Position numbers and translations under genes: made by a program
The notes under the pieces: generated by a model
What the model was told of the DNA's origin: nothing
The model's database searches: none
What the model saw: the letters and a program-made list of their open reading frames with translations, nothing else
NCBI GenBank assembly: GCA_022606135.1
Contig: JABYQN010000007.1
Span: 2,621,707-2,685,706 of the forward strand
Length of the DNA: 64,000 nt
Direction: 5' to 3'
From: Fomes fomentarius
Taxonomy: Eukaryota; Basidiomycota; Agaricomycetes; Polyporales; Polyporaceae
In this document: in pieces, positions 23,183 to 35,214 of the stretch
Layout: the number at the start of each line of letters is the position of its first letter
Position numbering within the stretch: the first letter of the stretch is position 1

Positions 23183-24748
23183 GGCTGCGTACTCGTTCTT
23201 TCTGCGGAGGAAACTGAAGAGGGAGATGAAACCAAGACCAGAAGGAGGCAGCAGTGGTAGGTGTATTCAAAAAGTGAGCTGCGTTCGCAATTATATATTT
23301 TGAGCGCTGACTACGCGAATGTATGTAAGCAACGACGACGCGCGTGTCATTTGTGCTGACAGGCGCGCTTACCAGGCTTACCAGGCTTTGCTTGCCAAGT
23401 GGACGCGTCATTTTCCGCTGTACTAGACGCATCAATATATGATCTGAATATTTATAGAGCATACTTCGTCCGTATACTTTCGTCATTGTGCCGGCTTCGA
23501 GTAACAAACCGGAGCCTGGAGGGTACGTAGTACTAGGACCCCGACCGCAACCTCATCTTCTCCTATTTAGGGGGTCGTTGCTAGGTGGACTTTCCCCAGG
23601 CGGTCGGATATTGGCCAGAAGGCAGATCGCCCATGGACTCTGAGGCAAGAGCATCATGCATGCCACATATTATTATTAATAATCGGTCGCAGGCGTCAGC
23701 CTGAGTGGTAACCCGGACTACGTAGTTCCAGAGAAGCTCACCAAGAGTACTCTCTAGTTTTGAGTGCGAAAGTATGTCGGCAGATATGTCATTCATTCAC
23801 CATTCCACGACTCATCGGGAATCGATTACACGCTCGCTGACCAAGCGCATCCATACACAGCGCTAATCTCAGGTATAATCTAGGCCTGGTGGCATGAGAT
23901 TGAAGCGAGGCGCACTTGGCACTAGTGTACACTGCAATCCTGCCATAACCGTCCGAGTTCCTACTCAACGCCTGAATGGTTCAACTCATGCTGGTGCTTG
24001 ACCACACGAGCGGTGATCGATGGTATGGCAACTCATACCGCAGGCTTTGACTCCCTACACACATAGTAGTCTGTGAGTTGGATAGCTCGGCTTCAAGTCT
24101 CGCGCACTGACAAAGATTTATGACTCACAATTGTCAGCTTCAATCATGATAGTAGCTACGCTCAACCTTTAGGAGGAAAAGACCCCGCATCGCCTATACA
24201 AGCTCTGCAGGAGCCTGGGCACACACTCCCTGAACATGATAACATGAAGGAAGAACATGGTCCTCTGACGAAGACCTTTTCCCTCCTGTCACTCACGGGA
24301 CTCCGTGTCATGTCTGACAGGTACGGGTACCATACACCTCCATGTCAACTGACCACCTATATGGCATATTAACACTCGAGAAGGTCATCCCAGCTTGGGA
24401 ATATCTCACCATCGTACTAAATCAAATGACCGGTGCGTGCCAATCAATATCTTCGGAGTAACCCACGCTATGTTCCCCCTCCCGACATAGTACCCAGTAA
24501 GTACGTGCTGAATAGCACAACATAACTGCCGTCGGGCGCAGTACGTTTGTCTGCGTTCACAGCAACCCTTCAGCAAGGGGTGCACGGGCGAATCGCGATA
24601 CAGCCCACGAGTCCCGGCACATGCCTCCGTACTCATCGCACCGACTTCCTATCCGGAGCGCGACTCCGCGGAAGTACCTCCCCCACATCCGCAATATACC
24701 CCGCATCTACATCCCCACATCGGCACTCCAGGGACGATGAACAAGAAT
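23183..24748. other. Intergenic up to the repeat array
   Basis: No gene seen. The unique sequence ends at about 24,749, where homology with the later units begins at CACACACCCCGCACTC. Confidence 0.55.
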
Positions 24749-25381
24749 CACACACCCCGCACTCGCATTCGCACCGGTCAGCCCAACGTTGAGCATCCCC
24801 AAGTTCAGCCGACACTCAGGTACCGGCCGCACCCCCGCACTTCTCAATTCACTCTGGGGTCCGCGGTCCCTATCCAGATAGTCGATAGTCTTGTTCTTCC
24901 CTGCGGCCGCGCACTTCTCTGTATACGACGCTATCGGGCGCATGACGGCGGTATCAATGTCTGTAACAGGACGTTGTACTGATCAGGCCCGCCGACGGTC
25001 GCGGGAATATGTTGGGTCTGCGTCCGAGGGAGTTCCTCGCCCGCGTGCATGCGACATCTATCTCCGGTCTTGTGACTCTGAGAGTGGAAAGGTGCGCCTG
25101 TAGTGGGAGCTCCTCGCGAGTTTGGTTTCTATTTTACTGCGTGTTGCGCAGGATGGTCTGGCTCACTCCCGACGTCACGTTCAGGAGTACTTCTCCCCGT
25201 TTCATATTTGGCCGATTTCAAGTTAGGGCAACACGAGCTCAAAGTATGGTGCGGCCGACCTTCGTTTGCGATACCGAATGTCTGCTCGCTCAGCAGAACA
25301 GAACAGGAACAGGACAGAACAAGCACCCGGCATCTCACCTCCGGTACCCTCTTTCCAGGTCGGCGAGTCTCGTGCCCGACG

Positions 25382-25946
25382 ATGCGCATGGAATCGCGCG
25401 GTCAGGACTCAGAGGAAGCATCAGATGACCCCGCGTCAGTATGACTGTATGTTTGTTTTTCCACTTCTCTGAATCGTCATACAGTATTGTAGGCACGCAC
25501 TGACGTACCCTATCGTCCGCCCGCATTAGTCCCAGTGACAACCGACCGCGAGGGACGTGTTCTGAATGCATTATATCGCATGCACCCAGCCTCGGCTCCC
25601 ATTGAAGAGACTTACACTCCATTCAGGCGTTTGTATGCGTCCTCTAGCACGTGTGCGAGTATTATCCGAGAACATTGGGTGCTGATCGAGGAAGCCCTCC
25701 TCCCCACATAGCGCACCCATCCTGCACACTTCCCTCTCCCACCAGTCGCTCGCTTCTCGACGCGCATTCGGTGATAATGACCGTCCGGTCTTCTGCATAC
25801 AATCGCAATCCATTTACTGCGAAGACATCAGAGATCCGCGCTCCAGTGCAGGCGAGGGAGCCGCTCTAGCCAGTTCAATGCGTTTCTCCGAAGTTGCGCT
25901 GTGTATTTATCCAGAAGGTGCGTGGCTCCGGCGACTGCATGCGTGA
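25382..25946 (+). pseudogene. Gene Y, unit 1, disrupted
   Basis: Counterpart of the candidate gene at 47,922. Exon 1 is open, but the exon-2 donor GAG|GTACGT has become GAGGGACGT, and exon 3 has a stop codon (CTC TAG) near its start. If Y is a real gene, this copy is dead. If Y is not a gene, the changes mean nothing. Confidence 0.3.
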
Positions 25947-27473
25947 TTGAACGGACCTTTCGCGACGCGCGTGCACGATATGGCGACGGTTCTGTACGTC
26001 GGCCAACGAACGCACAGATCCGCTGCAAGTGTTCCGGGAATATGAACATCTATGTATAGCAAGCTCGTGAATCGTGCAAGTGCGCCAACTGAACACTCCA
26101 GTCTCCAGAGACCTTGTCGATGTTTAACAGTTAATTGATCACTTTTGAACATCAAACTGCTACAATAGGCCTGAGTGAGTGTTGGATTTCATGGTTCATG
26201 CGTGCGAGCCTCGAGATTATCGACTGTCGTAGCTTATGTCCTCATCCGTTTGCCCTCGTGCCATGACGATACTACAGGACGACCGGGTTTTTTTTGAATC
26301 TGGCGACGCACCTTTCAATTGCTCCAACACCGAGAACTCGAGCTGTTTCATGCACCTCCACCGAGAGTCGAGCTTCCCTGCATTCGTCTCACACAGTCCC
26401 ACAGACGCTCATGCATAGGTCCAGAGAACGTTAGGCTAGATTGCTGTAGGACTCAGACTGTCTCACATGCGCATGATGATGTAGTACACGAGTCGCCATT
26501 TGTAAACTACGAGTACATACTAATACCTCTGGGCTGCTGTAAGATGGCTGCCAGGTGGTGGGGAAAAGTCTGACGTATGTATGTAAATCAAGCAAGGTTT
26601 CTGCCGTCGCAGGCGGCCCTTCCGAATCTTCGAAGCTTCACAATGTTATTTGAAACTGTACGAGGTCAGACGTAGTCCGATCTAAGTACAGGTGAGTGTA
26701 TGTATGTGCGTGTGTATGCGTCGGAAGGAGCTTACCCTCACTGGATGATGGGAGAACGAGTGAGGATTGAATGTGTGACTATTAGCGTAGTGTAGGCGAT
26801 GCTGTCATGGGCACAGTAATGTTTTACTGCCTCTCAAGTTGAATTCAACCCACATCCATGATTAGAGTTCAGGGGCCCACTACCCCCATCACGAACTAAA
26901 AGAATGAACTACCACCACCGTTCTGAACTGTTTTGCGTCACGGCTAGCGTCCAAGCTCGGAGTTGGGAGGAGGTGTCCCTGAATAGTAGCAACTGTATGT
27001 GTGGGGCGCACCAATCTGTGACTCAGCGCCATCTCAGCGAAATCGCGCAGGTTAGAGCGTACCGCCAGATAGGGAAAGGCAGGAGAGGGGGAAAGAGATA
27101 TACATTACGCGCGACTGCTTCTAGTTATAACGATGCACAACAACCTTTGGACAGATTCAATACGACAAGTATCGGAGTATGGAGTACGGGTGACGTATAC
27201 TGGTACATTATGTCAATGGCTAAGGCTCCCGCCGCGCGTGTGCTCTACAAAGAGGGAGGAAGATGAGGGAAGCCCATGGACTACCAGATTTGGACTTGGT
27301 TCGGGGTTCGGAAGCGCTCCAGCCAATTCGCAGGCGATTGATACCGGAGAATGCGAGAGCGGAAAGAAGAGATAAGTCCATTGAGTCCGCAATGCGTGCT
27401 GTACACAGTACGAGGCACGAAGAAGGCACAAAGTACGGCGAGGCCGAACACAACGCGTGCAGACCACCGTGAC
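25947..27473. other. Unit 1, stretch without a gene
   Basis: About 1.5 kb between Y and the PRE7 stop codon. I see only short frames. The block 26,050-26,640 is found in units 1 and 2 but not 3 and 4. Confidence 0.45.
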
Positions 27474-28997
27474 CTAATCCTTCTTGAGTTCTCTCCGGAG
27501 AATGAACATGCGATCGCCATTCGGTTGTGAGGTGAGTTCCTGCACGCCGCGCATGCCCTCGAGCCCTTGTGGATTTCGGCCGTTGGCGACGACGACGTAA
27601 ATTTCGAGACCGTCGCCGACCTATTCCAGATTGGATAAAGAGGAGACAGTCAGTATACGGTTGTCCGAAACATCAGCCCACGCCCGAATCCGCGCTAGAA
27701 CACCCGGCCGAAGCGGCCAGCGGGCGAAAAGCGCGAAGAAGAGTGGTGCGGGGATGGGGAAAGAAGAGCGGGGATAATTACGAACCTCAATGTGGCGCTC
27801 CGTTGCGCTCGTAAACGAGTCGATGACGATTGAGAGGACATCTGACAGAGGGAGATGCGACGGGTGTGACGTGCCGGGCGCCGCTTTCTGGTTCTTGAAG
27901 TATATCTGCAGTCGATGGACGATAACGCGCACGCGTGGCGGGTGGACGTCGGGGAAGGATCGGGTGGACACGGAAGAGAGCATAAGCAGACAATCAGCAT
28001 GCGCCATTCATTGAAGGAGTGGAGTGTGCTGCTTACCTGATTGTCGAGGAATGGCTGGACGAGAGATTGCGCGGCGCCTGCTGCTCGGCATGCTTCGCGC
28101 TCATATGATCCTACGGGATCGAAGGAGTAGACTGCACCAGTGCCTGTGCGGACGAACCAATTGTGAGCACACTGCATCTCTTTGGTGTACGAGAAATGCC
28201 CGGGTTATGACATGCACACGACGACATGCTTCTGGGTGAACCAATGAAAAGCGCTCATGGTACGCGCGTCCCTCATCTACTAGCTCTGGGCGATAGCAAA
28301 GAGATGCACCAATAGACAAAACCTCACACGTCGAATGACGTATTCCTCGTTCATAGACACGCATAATGGGCCGGAAGGAGTGATCGTCGCGCATGCGAAG
28401 TGTGTTCCGGAAGCAGTAGGAAGTGCGGGCTGCATGAATGCTGAGAAGAGACGTCACTTACCATCTTCCTCGATGCCGCCGAGGATATTGTAGACGTAGT
28501 AAGGGAAGAATCGCTGTGCGTACAGCATTGTTTGGATGAGGCGGGCGATCGCACGGAGGGGCATGTCCTTTGCATGCGCATGGCGGTACCACTAAGCGAG
28601 CCACAGATGAGGGCATTAGTACCATGTCTTCTATACTGCGCAGGCGACGACGCGTAATGAGGGAAACGAGCACGTACCTCCAACCGCTGCTTCACCTTCT
28701 TTACAAACATGTTTCCGTCCGCTGCGAAACCGTTCACAGCGAGAACGGCACGGTCGGTTCTGTGTGCGATATGTTAATGGACGACGATCGGGAGCAGGAT
28801 CTGGGAAGGAAAGTGGTCGACGCACAGTCGGAAGACCTTGGGGCATAGCGGGTTTGAATACTGTAGCCCTCGCTCTGCCTAGTGTCACCCGCGATGACAG
28901 TGAAGTCCGCACCAGCGATGGCGAGGATGGTGCCGCCGTTGTCGGTGTATGGGTTGAACTGGCGCTGCTGGGGGTGGGCGAAGGAACCGTCGGGCAT
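27474..28997 (-). pseudogene. PRE7: PRE7 (proteasome beta-6), unit 1, frameshifted
   Basis: Same six-exon gene as the intact copies at 38,736 and 49,672, from ATG at 28,997 to TAG at 27,474. In exon 1 the codons for [10 protein letters not shown] are broken: the plus strand has a run of four G at 28,840-28,843, where units 2-4 have five. The frame then leaves the family sequence and the following splice is out of phase. All later exons are intact and conserved. Because the lesion is one base in a homopolymer, a sequencing or assembly error is a serious alternative to true loss. Confidence 0.75.
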
Positions 28998-29303
28998 GGT
29001 GTGGATGATGGCGGGCGTGGTGGGCGATGTGGGCGGGATGGTTTGGACGATGAGCGAGGGGAAGACGAGAGATGGGGGCAGGAGATGAGTGCATATATGA
29101 AGGAAGGCCGCGTCAGAGCGAGGCTGCGTCTGTTTCGCAGGTCGAGGATGGCTGGCCAGGACGATCCTCGCCCAAGTGTAAGATCGAAGAAGAAGCAGCG
29201 CCGCTGTCACTGCACGTGTGCTGGCTGCGTGTGGACGCGATGCAATCTCGGATGCCCTGATGCGAGAGAGAATCTCCCGGATCGATCATCGACCTCTGTA
29301 CGT

Positions 29304-29372
29304 CTTGGAATGGCTGTATTGTCTTGGAATAGCTGTATTATCTCGGGATGGCTGTATTGTCTCGGAGCCGTT
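29304..29372. repeat. Minisatellite, unit 1 (about 3 repeats)
   Basis: Imperfect 22-24-bp repeats of the form TCTYGGRATGGCTGTATT. Array length differs between units: about 69 bp here, 110 bp in unit 2, 65 bp in unit 3 and 93 bp in unit 4. Confidence 0.8.
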
Positions 29373-29730
29373 CTACATACCTGTGGTGCATCTCTGCGTG
29401 CTTGCGTGCTTGCGTGCATATGCGACCGTCGAGGCTTCCTGCTCCCGCTCGCAGTCATCGAGACCGTGAGGTACAGACCCGTCTGATCGGTCGCAACTGT
29501 TCAAAACGGCGAAATCGGCGTCCAAGTTCGTCGTCCTTTGTCGTGACTCGTGAAGTTGCCAGAGTCGCGACGAGTTCAGAGCGAACGAGTACAAGTCAAG
29601 CGTGTATACTTTACAGAGACTAGTACAGATAAAATACGTAGAGACGAGAACAGATGCAGAGACAAACAGACGCAGAGACAAACGCGGTCACTGGACGACG
29701 CACGTCAGACGCGACATCACCGGCGCTTAC

Positions 29731-29764
29731 ACTCGGACTCGGACTCGGACTCGGACTCGGACTT
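29731..29764. repeat. GGACTC hexanucleotide microsatellite, unit 1
   Basis: About five tandem GGACTC repeats, upstream of gene X. It would read as (Asp-Ser)n or (Gly-Leu)n in two frames. Confidence 0.9.
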
Positions 29765-30108
29765 GGCCGCACTCTTCTCTTCTACACCCGCCCACACCAC
29801 ACCACCCGCCACATCATTCAACGCCAACCCGGACCATCTGCGCTTTTGGACTGTGTCAGCTATCTGTAACTTGGGCGCAGATCGAGAGCCACTAACTCAC
29901 TATTACAGTCTCTGCCGCTCCGGCACGGAGTCCCTGAGGTCTGTGGTAAGTCGCATTCAGACGCCGCACTCGGACGCATCACACTCACCTATCGCGCAAA
30001 GACCGACCGATGCACACCGCTCTCTAGCGATTGCCAGCAAGCCAGCGAGTTGACACAACTCTGATATCTAGCAAGGTAAGTCGTGTTATCCGCAAGCTCC
30101 TCAACTCC

Positions 30109-31772
30109 ATGGCGGAAAAGGAGATGACCGGCAACTCGCGTTGTGTGATCAGCCCTTGTGGCGTGCATTCCGCAGCGCCTGAAATCTCTTTCGAGCACTG
30201 TCGACGTGCCCGAGAGCCAGGAAATGGGAGTGTAGCGTGGGGCTTGACTTCCAGACAATGGACGCCGGGACGGTCTTCAGATTCAAGAAGAATATCCGCA
30301 TCCGCGCATCAGCACCTTCTACCGCAAGCAACTCGGCAACGTCAATCCCAAGAAGCCTCGCGAGCACATGATACTGACGTCGACTGCACAGACACGCTCC
30401 GGATGACTCCTTTCACCTCGGAGTCCGGAGTCCGGAAGTCCGCCAAGCACAGGGCCGCACAGATCACCACAACGTCTGTACTCGACAGCCGAGGTACGTC
30501 CAGGACGTGGTAAGTCGTATTCTCAGATGCATGATACTCACGGAAAGATGGACGCACACACGCACTATCATCGGGGAGCTGACGTCGACTAGAAAAGACT
30601 CTAGACGACGTCAGCATGCATCCTGGATCTCACGTGAGTTCTCAAGTTCCGAAGCTGCTGCACCGTGGGGTGAGACTGACAGTTATAGGGCGCGTCTCAG
30701 GGAAAACGGCCGCAGTCTGAGAGTACAGGTACGTTCAGGAAGGTAGGTCGCATTCTCGGATTGTCATACTGACACAGAATACAAGCCGTTCTATGCTCAC
30801 CAAAGCCTCACGATGTCGTCAGCCTGCCGTGCACCTCCATCACCTCGGACTCAATTGCATGAATACGGATGCACTTGCACTCGCATCACAATCAGGTATG
30901 TCCGCTACTCGGCTGGATCACATCCTGAACGCATGCAGGAGGTAGGTCGCGTCCTCGGATGAGTTTACACAACGTTCTGGACGACGGCATCGTGGCGACT
31001 CGGGACAACTCATCGACATGAACTGGGATGCACTTGCATCGAAATCAGGTATGCCGACAACCCAGCATCGAAGCGAGATACCCTGACCATCCGTAAGCCA
31101 GTCAATAGACGTGACAGGCCGAGTTCTTGTCCCAGCTGGCAAGGTGCAGATACTCGACTTGTAACGTCTGGTGACCAGATTGTCAAGTGCTCACGAGTGG
31201 GCCGGTCATGTATCTCAGGCTGGCCAGACAGTCCCCGGACGCTCTCCGCCATGGACTCTGCTCGCTCGCATGTGAGCATCGTCGAGCTCGTCGTCTGATG
31301 AGTCATCTCTACACTGTAGTGGTGTCCTGGCGAGCTCGAGCAGGACAGGAATACAACTCATGCGAAATTGGTAAGCAACTCTTTGTGCTCGTGCAACGTC
31401 TGGATACACCTTGCTCGTCCACAGCTCGTGCTCTGACAGGGAGAGAACTCGTGCTCGCATAGACGACACCTGGCCGGCTGCCATCGAGCACACCCGACGT
31501 GCTGTGAGAGCCCGTGCGAGGTATTGGGCTGAGCATCATCACGACGGTGACTCCTCGTCCTCAACCGACTCCCCAAGCTCAGCTTGAACAGCGACCAGCT
31601 CCAGGAGTGGTTCGATCCTCATGTGGACACGGTGTGCGAGCGCAAGGTGCAAAGAACATGGCGCAATGGGATTGACCGCACATGGCGAATGTGTGAGAGT
31701 CGGAAGGTACGTACCTCTGTGTGACCGACTGATGTGCGCATTCAGGACTTTGGGACTCGGAGGATGTTGTGA
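30109..31772 (+). pseudogene. Gene X, unit 1, disrupted
   Basis: Counterpart of the open model at 41,454. Two lesions are visible relative to unit 2. One base is missing in exon 5 (CTCGGGAC against CTTGGGGAC), which leads into TGA. The exon-10 acceptor CGACAG|CGA has become CGACGGTGA and lacks AG. Other exons are near-identical. Confidence 0.3.
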
Positions 31773-31913
31773 TTGAGAAGTGGATCGCGAGAGGCACGTC
31801 AGGATTGCAGAGACCGTAGCTGGACAATGAGATGGGCCTGTAGAAGGTAAAGTGAGCACACTGAACTCGGCTCGGAAGGGAAGTATATGTATAGACGTAC
31901 ACGAGAGGATCGA

Positions 31914-31979
31914 GTGCGAGTGCGAGTGCGAGTGCGAGTGTGAGTGTGAGTGTGAGTGTGAGTGCGAGTGCGAGTGCGA
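31914..31979. repeat. GAGTGC/GAGTGT hexanucleotide microsatellite, unit 1
   Basis: About eleven tandem hexamers in a symmetrical pattern: GAGTGC blocks flank GAGTGT blocks. It lies between X and Z. Confidence 0.9.
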
Positions 31980-32448
31980 TTCCAAGTGCAGGTTCTAGAA
32001 ACACAGGACATTGAGCTTCCGACTCGGACATGAAGAGAGATACTCACCACGAATGCTAGGTCTCATTGATTAACCATGCCGTGCTGAGTACATCGGACGA
32101 GAGGGGAGACAGTCGGAGTCGGAGATGGCACAGAGGGAGGGAGGGAACATGGTGGGGACAAGGGGCAAGTCTCAGGATACGGTCTCAGCAGTTCGGCCGT
32201 GGTTCATCCGACCCTCCCGGTAAATGTGAAGGAGTCGATGTTGTCACGTAAAGCCAAACAAATATCGGTTGGGTTTATGAGTTGTAGCTCCAGATCTGCA
32301 ATGTAAGCAAGACGGTTCGGCTATGCGCTAATTGAGAAGGTGCACCTGGCGATTGCAAATACTCAGTGTCACATTCAGGGCTCAGCCCACGTCCGGAAGC
32401 GACATACTGCCATCCACGACTTGAAAAGTAACTAAGAGGGAAACTCGT

Positions 32449-32979
32449 CTACAGAGTCCTCTGGGAGCTCAGTAAATAATATTCAATCCGAGTCCGTCTC
32501 ATAAACCTCCTTTGCACTCTTCGCGCCATCCCGTTTGTACCGCCCCTCGTGCTGCTCCCGACATTCCGGTGCTGGAAGTGGTGCACCGGTGCACGAAATA
32601 TCTCTCCGGGGCATGCAGCAGGCGAATGTTCGTATGCGGCGCAAATCTTGGCGGCCGTCGCACGGCCAAAGAACAGGATTCCGGACTTGATGCGCCACAA
32701 GAGATCGCGTAGGTGACTGACCTTGGCGTCGCTAAGGTTGTCGAACGGGACTTCCCCGGGCCAGTTGCGGAGCGCGAGTTCGAAGGGGACGACAATATTG
32801 TCGCAGAATCCCTTCACGGTGTACTGCATTGTAAGATTCGGGACGCCGGTCGCGGTGGCTGGTGAGTGTGTTGTGTGAGTGACTTGACAGCAACTTGAAT
32901 ATCGGGTATGAGTACTCACCGACAAGGTTGTCGAGGCCGGCCCGAACAGCGCCTCGAAGAGCGGACGAGGATGTGGCAT
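32449..32979 (-). pseudogene. Gene Z, unit 1, C-terminal frameshift
   Basis: Same gene as the open copy at 54,692-55,189. Here a C run near 32,540 is one base shorter (CCGCCCCTCG against CCGCCCCCTCG), so the last 20 or so residues change frame and the protein ends differently at 32,449. The conserved core (FCDNIVVPFELALRNWPGE) is intact. Confidence 0.45.
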
Positions 32980-33129
32980 ACTCCCGCCGCTTCCGTGGAG
33001 GCGGACTTGGAGTAGGTGGGGCGGATGGACAGCACGACTGGCCCCGAACGACGCGGTGGAAGACAATGTGCAAGGGCGAGCATAGAGACAAAGTCTTTGT
33101 TGAGTGAGTTGCGACCATGGGCGCAAGAT

Positions 33130-35206
33130 AAGATTCTGAGCTGTGAGAATGAGAATTGTGGGAAGGACGACAACGGGACATGCAGCGATTATATACCGAA
33201 GATGAGGGTAGACATACCTGTTGTCGACAAGGGATACTCAAAAAAATTGTCAGTTGACGACAACCAAGAGAATAACTCACATATCCGTCCAGGAACACTC
33301 AACGCTGTGCTAATGGCCAGATGCAGTGTGTGTTTCGCATGTCCACAACATTCTCGTTACAATAGTTGGATATTGAAAATTACCATGGACGACATACTAG
33401 TGGAGTTTATGTCCGCACACACGACCGACAGAGTGCGTCAGGATGCAGGCAGAATAACTGGTTCTGGATGTGCAGTTTGTCAGGATCTATCGGTCACGTA
33501 CTTTGTACTACTCGCTTTTGATACCAGTATGGCTTGTGCCATCTCAACACAAATGCGAGCTGTTCTCAACCCGAAGACATCAACCACAATGGTTCCGGTG
33601 CGGTTAAGCATGCTCTCGACCTGACAGAACCCAGGAGCACAGGAAATAACTCCTGTACATTTTTTGAATGACCTGCGCTCAAAATATGTCAATGAACGCA
33701 ATATCCATCCTCAAGATTGTTGCAGTCGATAAGGATGGAAGTCGGCACTGGGTGACAATCTCGGAGAAGTCGCGCATGCGCAGTCTAGGTCTCATACAGC
33801 ACGACATCAAAGGACCGACCCAATGAATCGGACCAGTTATCGCAAAGGCCCCGGCTCTGAGTGTGCCTGTGAGTATAGGCTTGATTCATATTTGAAACAT
33901 GAGACTCTGTTTGGGCGGTCCGTGATTTGTTGTGTTCCTTGTATTTCTAGGGCAAGCCAAGTCTCGTGTCTATGGCATAATTATATGACATTCTCACTTG
34001 AAACCCACCGCAGCACACAAATTCCACTGGATCCACGTCCACTGAAGGTACATATAAGCGCACTAAGGAGATAAAATCCAGGCTGCCGCTATGCTGCAGA
34101 AGCACAGGAGCGCATACTGGGACACATGTGATACGCAAGTGAGTTGGCAGCCGGCCGGACACAATGGACAGAAGCCAAGGACTTCTAGGCCTAGACCATG
34201 AGCGGCTGAAATATTAGCTCGATTGTCTGCACTTGCATGCGGTTTCCGCTCTCGATACCGCTCCTTCGTTTACGCTTCATAAGCACAAGCCCGGAAGGCG
34301 GCTGGGGACTCCTGTATCTGTTCGAAGACGCCGTGTGTCGATGTGGAATCCAACAATATGTATCCAGATTCCAGTCCCATTAGTCTACTGAGACATGCTC
34401 GTACTTTGGGAGAAGCTCGTGCAAGCCGTGTACCAGTGCTTCTTTGACTGCAGCGTCTCAACGAAGTGTGTGCGTCTGTTTGGAGTCACAGCGCCCGACA
34501 CAGGCACAGTAAGGACAGGAGCTGCAACAGTGTCGGGTATGTGCGGGTGCAAATTGTCGAATCCATGTGTGCCCTCCCCGCTGGGCATCATCCTGTAAGC
34601 GAGTGACAAGGCTGCCATGACTGCGCCGGCAGCGGACAATAGATGTGTTTGCACTCCCGGATCGCCCACCACTCCCATATGAGGCATCTGACATTCTGCC
34701 GTCCGCTTCCGTCGCATGCTCCGTCACTTGCAGTATGTTGAGTGCGAAGATGGAGGCTGATATTGCTTTCTCAAGGATCCGAAGAGTTGGAGCCGGCCAC
34801 CTCAGTCACCAGTGCCGTTTTTTCAGATTGACGAACATCCACTCTGAATGAATATCCTGTGCAATGAACTTCTTGCTTCTAACCCCAGTCAATATTTTCA
34901 AGTGCGACCGTGTCACAGTCCGTGCAACCAAAGTTCTCAGTCTGAAGAATAACTGGTCGGAAGGAACGTCAGCAATATTACATGAGAGTGGGATCAGCAT
35001 TAATTAGCTCGCATGCACAGACGAGCAAGCGGTGTTTTATCTGAGGTCGTATGCGAGGAATTAGTGTGAGACCACTCATAAGCGAGGTGTGAAGAAGCGC
35101 GGAGTCTGAGCCGGGTAGAGTGGTTGTACGAGGGTGAAACAATGGCCAAGGCAATGGAAAAATGGATGGCGTGATGACGAGGCGTGGTCCGTGCGCAGAT
35201 GCAGGC
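33130..35206. other. Unit 1, region between Z and the TATA box
   Basis: No firm gene. A plus-strand frame of about 200 codons runs antisense to the 5' flank of Z and onward (33,016-33,624), ending in a part with several Cys and hydrophobic residues. It is open in units 1 and 2 and broken in unit 3. I cannot support it as coding. Confidence 0.35.
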
Positions 35207-35214
35207 TATATAAG
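35207..35214 (+). promoter_or_regulatory. TATA box, unit 1, before an unresolved transcription unit
   Basis: TATATAAG followed about 75 bp later by two overlapping ATGs (35,285 and 35,289), and then by canonical introns (GTATGC...CTACAG, GTAAGT...CTGTAG, GTGAAT...TTCTAG, GTGAGT...ATATAG). More than one exon chain stays open across 35,285-35,912, so I give no protein. One choice starts with a hydrophobic, signal-like MLSLVRFLWLCIVWLV. The box is kept at 46,526 and 57,403. Confidence 0.4.

Noticed and set aside
28149..28460. Long (about 300-nt) third intron of PRE7 as a host for a box C/D snoRNA
   Set aside because: A weak C-box-like TAGATGA is present, but no CTGA D box at a suitable distance and no terminal stem were found.
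31609..31618. GGTTCGATCC, like a tRNA B box
   Set aside because: No A box or cloverleaf around it; it lies in a coding-like stretch of gene X.
31914..31979. His-Ser repeat protein on the minus strand through the hexamer tract
   Set aside because: The (His-Ser)n reading is a product of the microsatellite; flanking codons have no protein-like features.
33016..33624. Plus-strand frame of about 200 codons in the repeat unit
   Set aside because: Runs antisense to the 5' side of gene Z, is broken in unit 3, and has no recognisable content. Conservation between recent duplicates is no evidence of coding.
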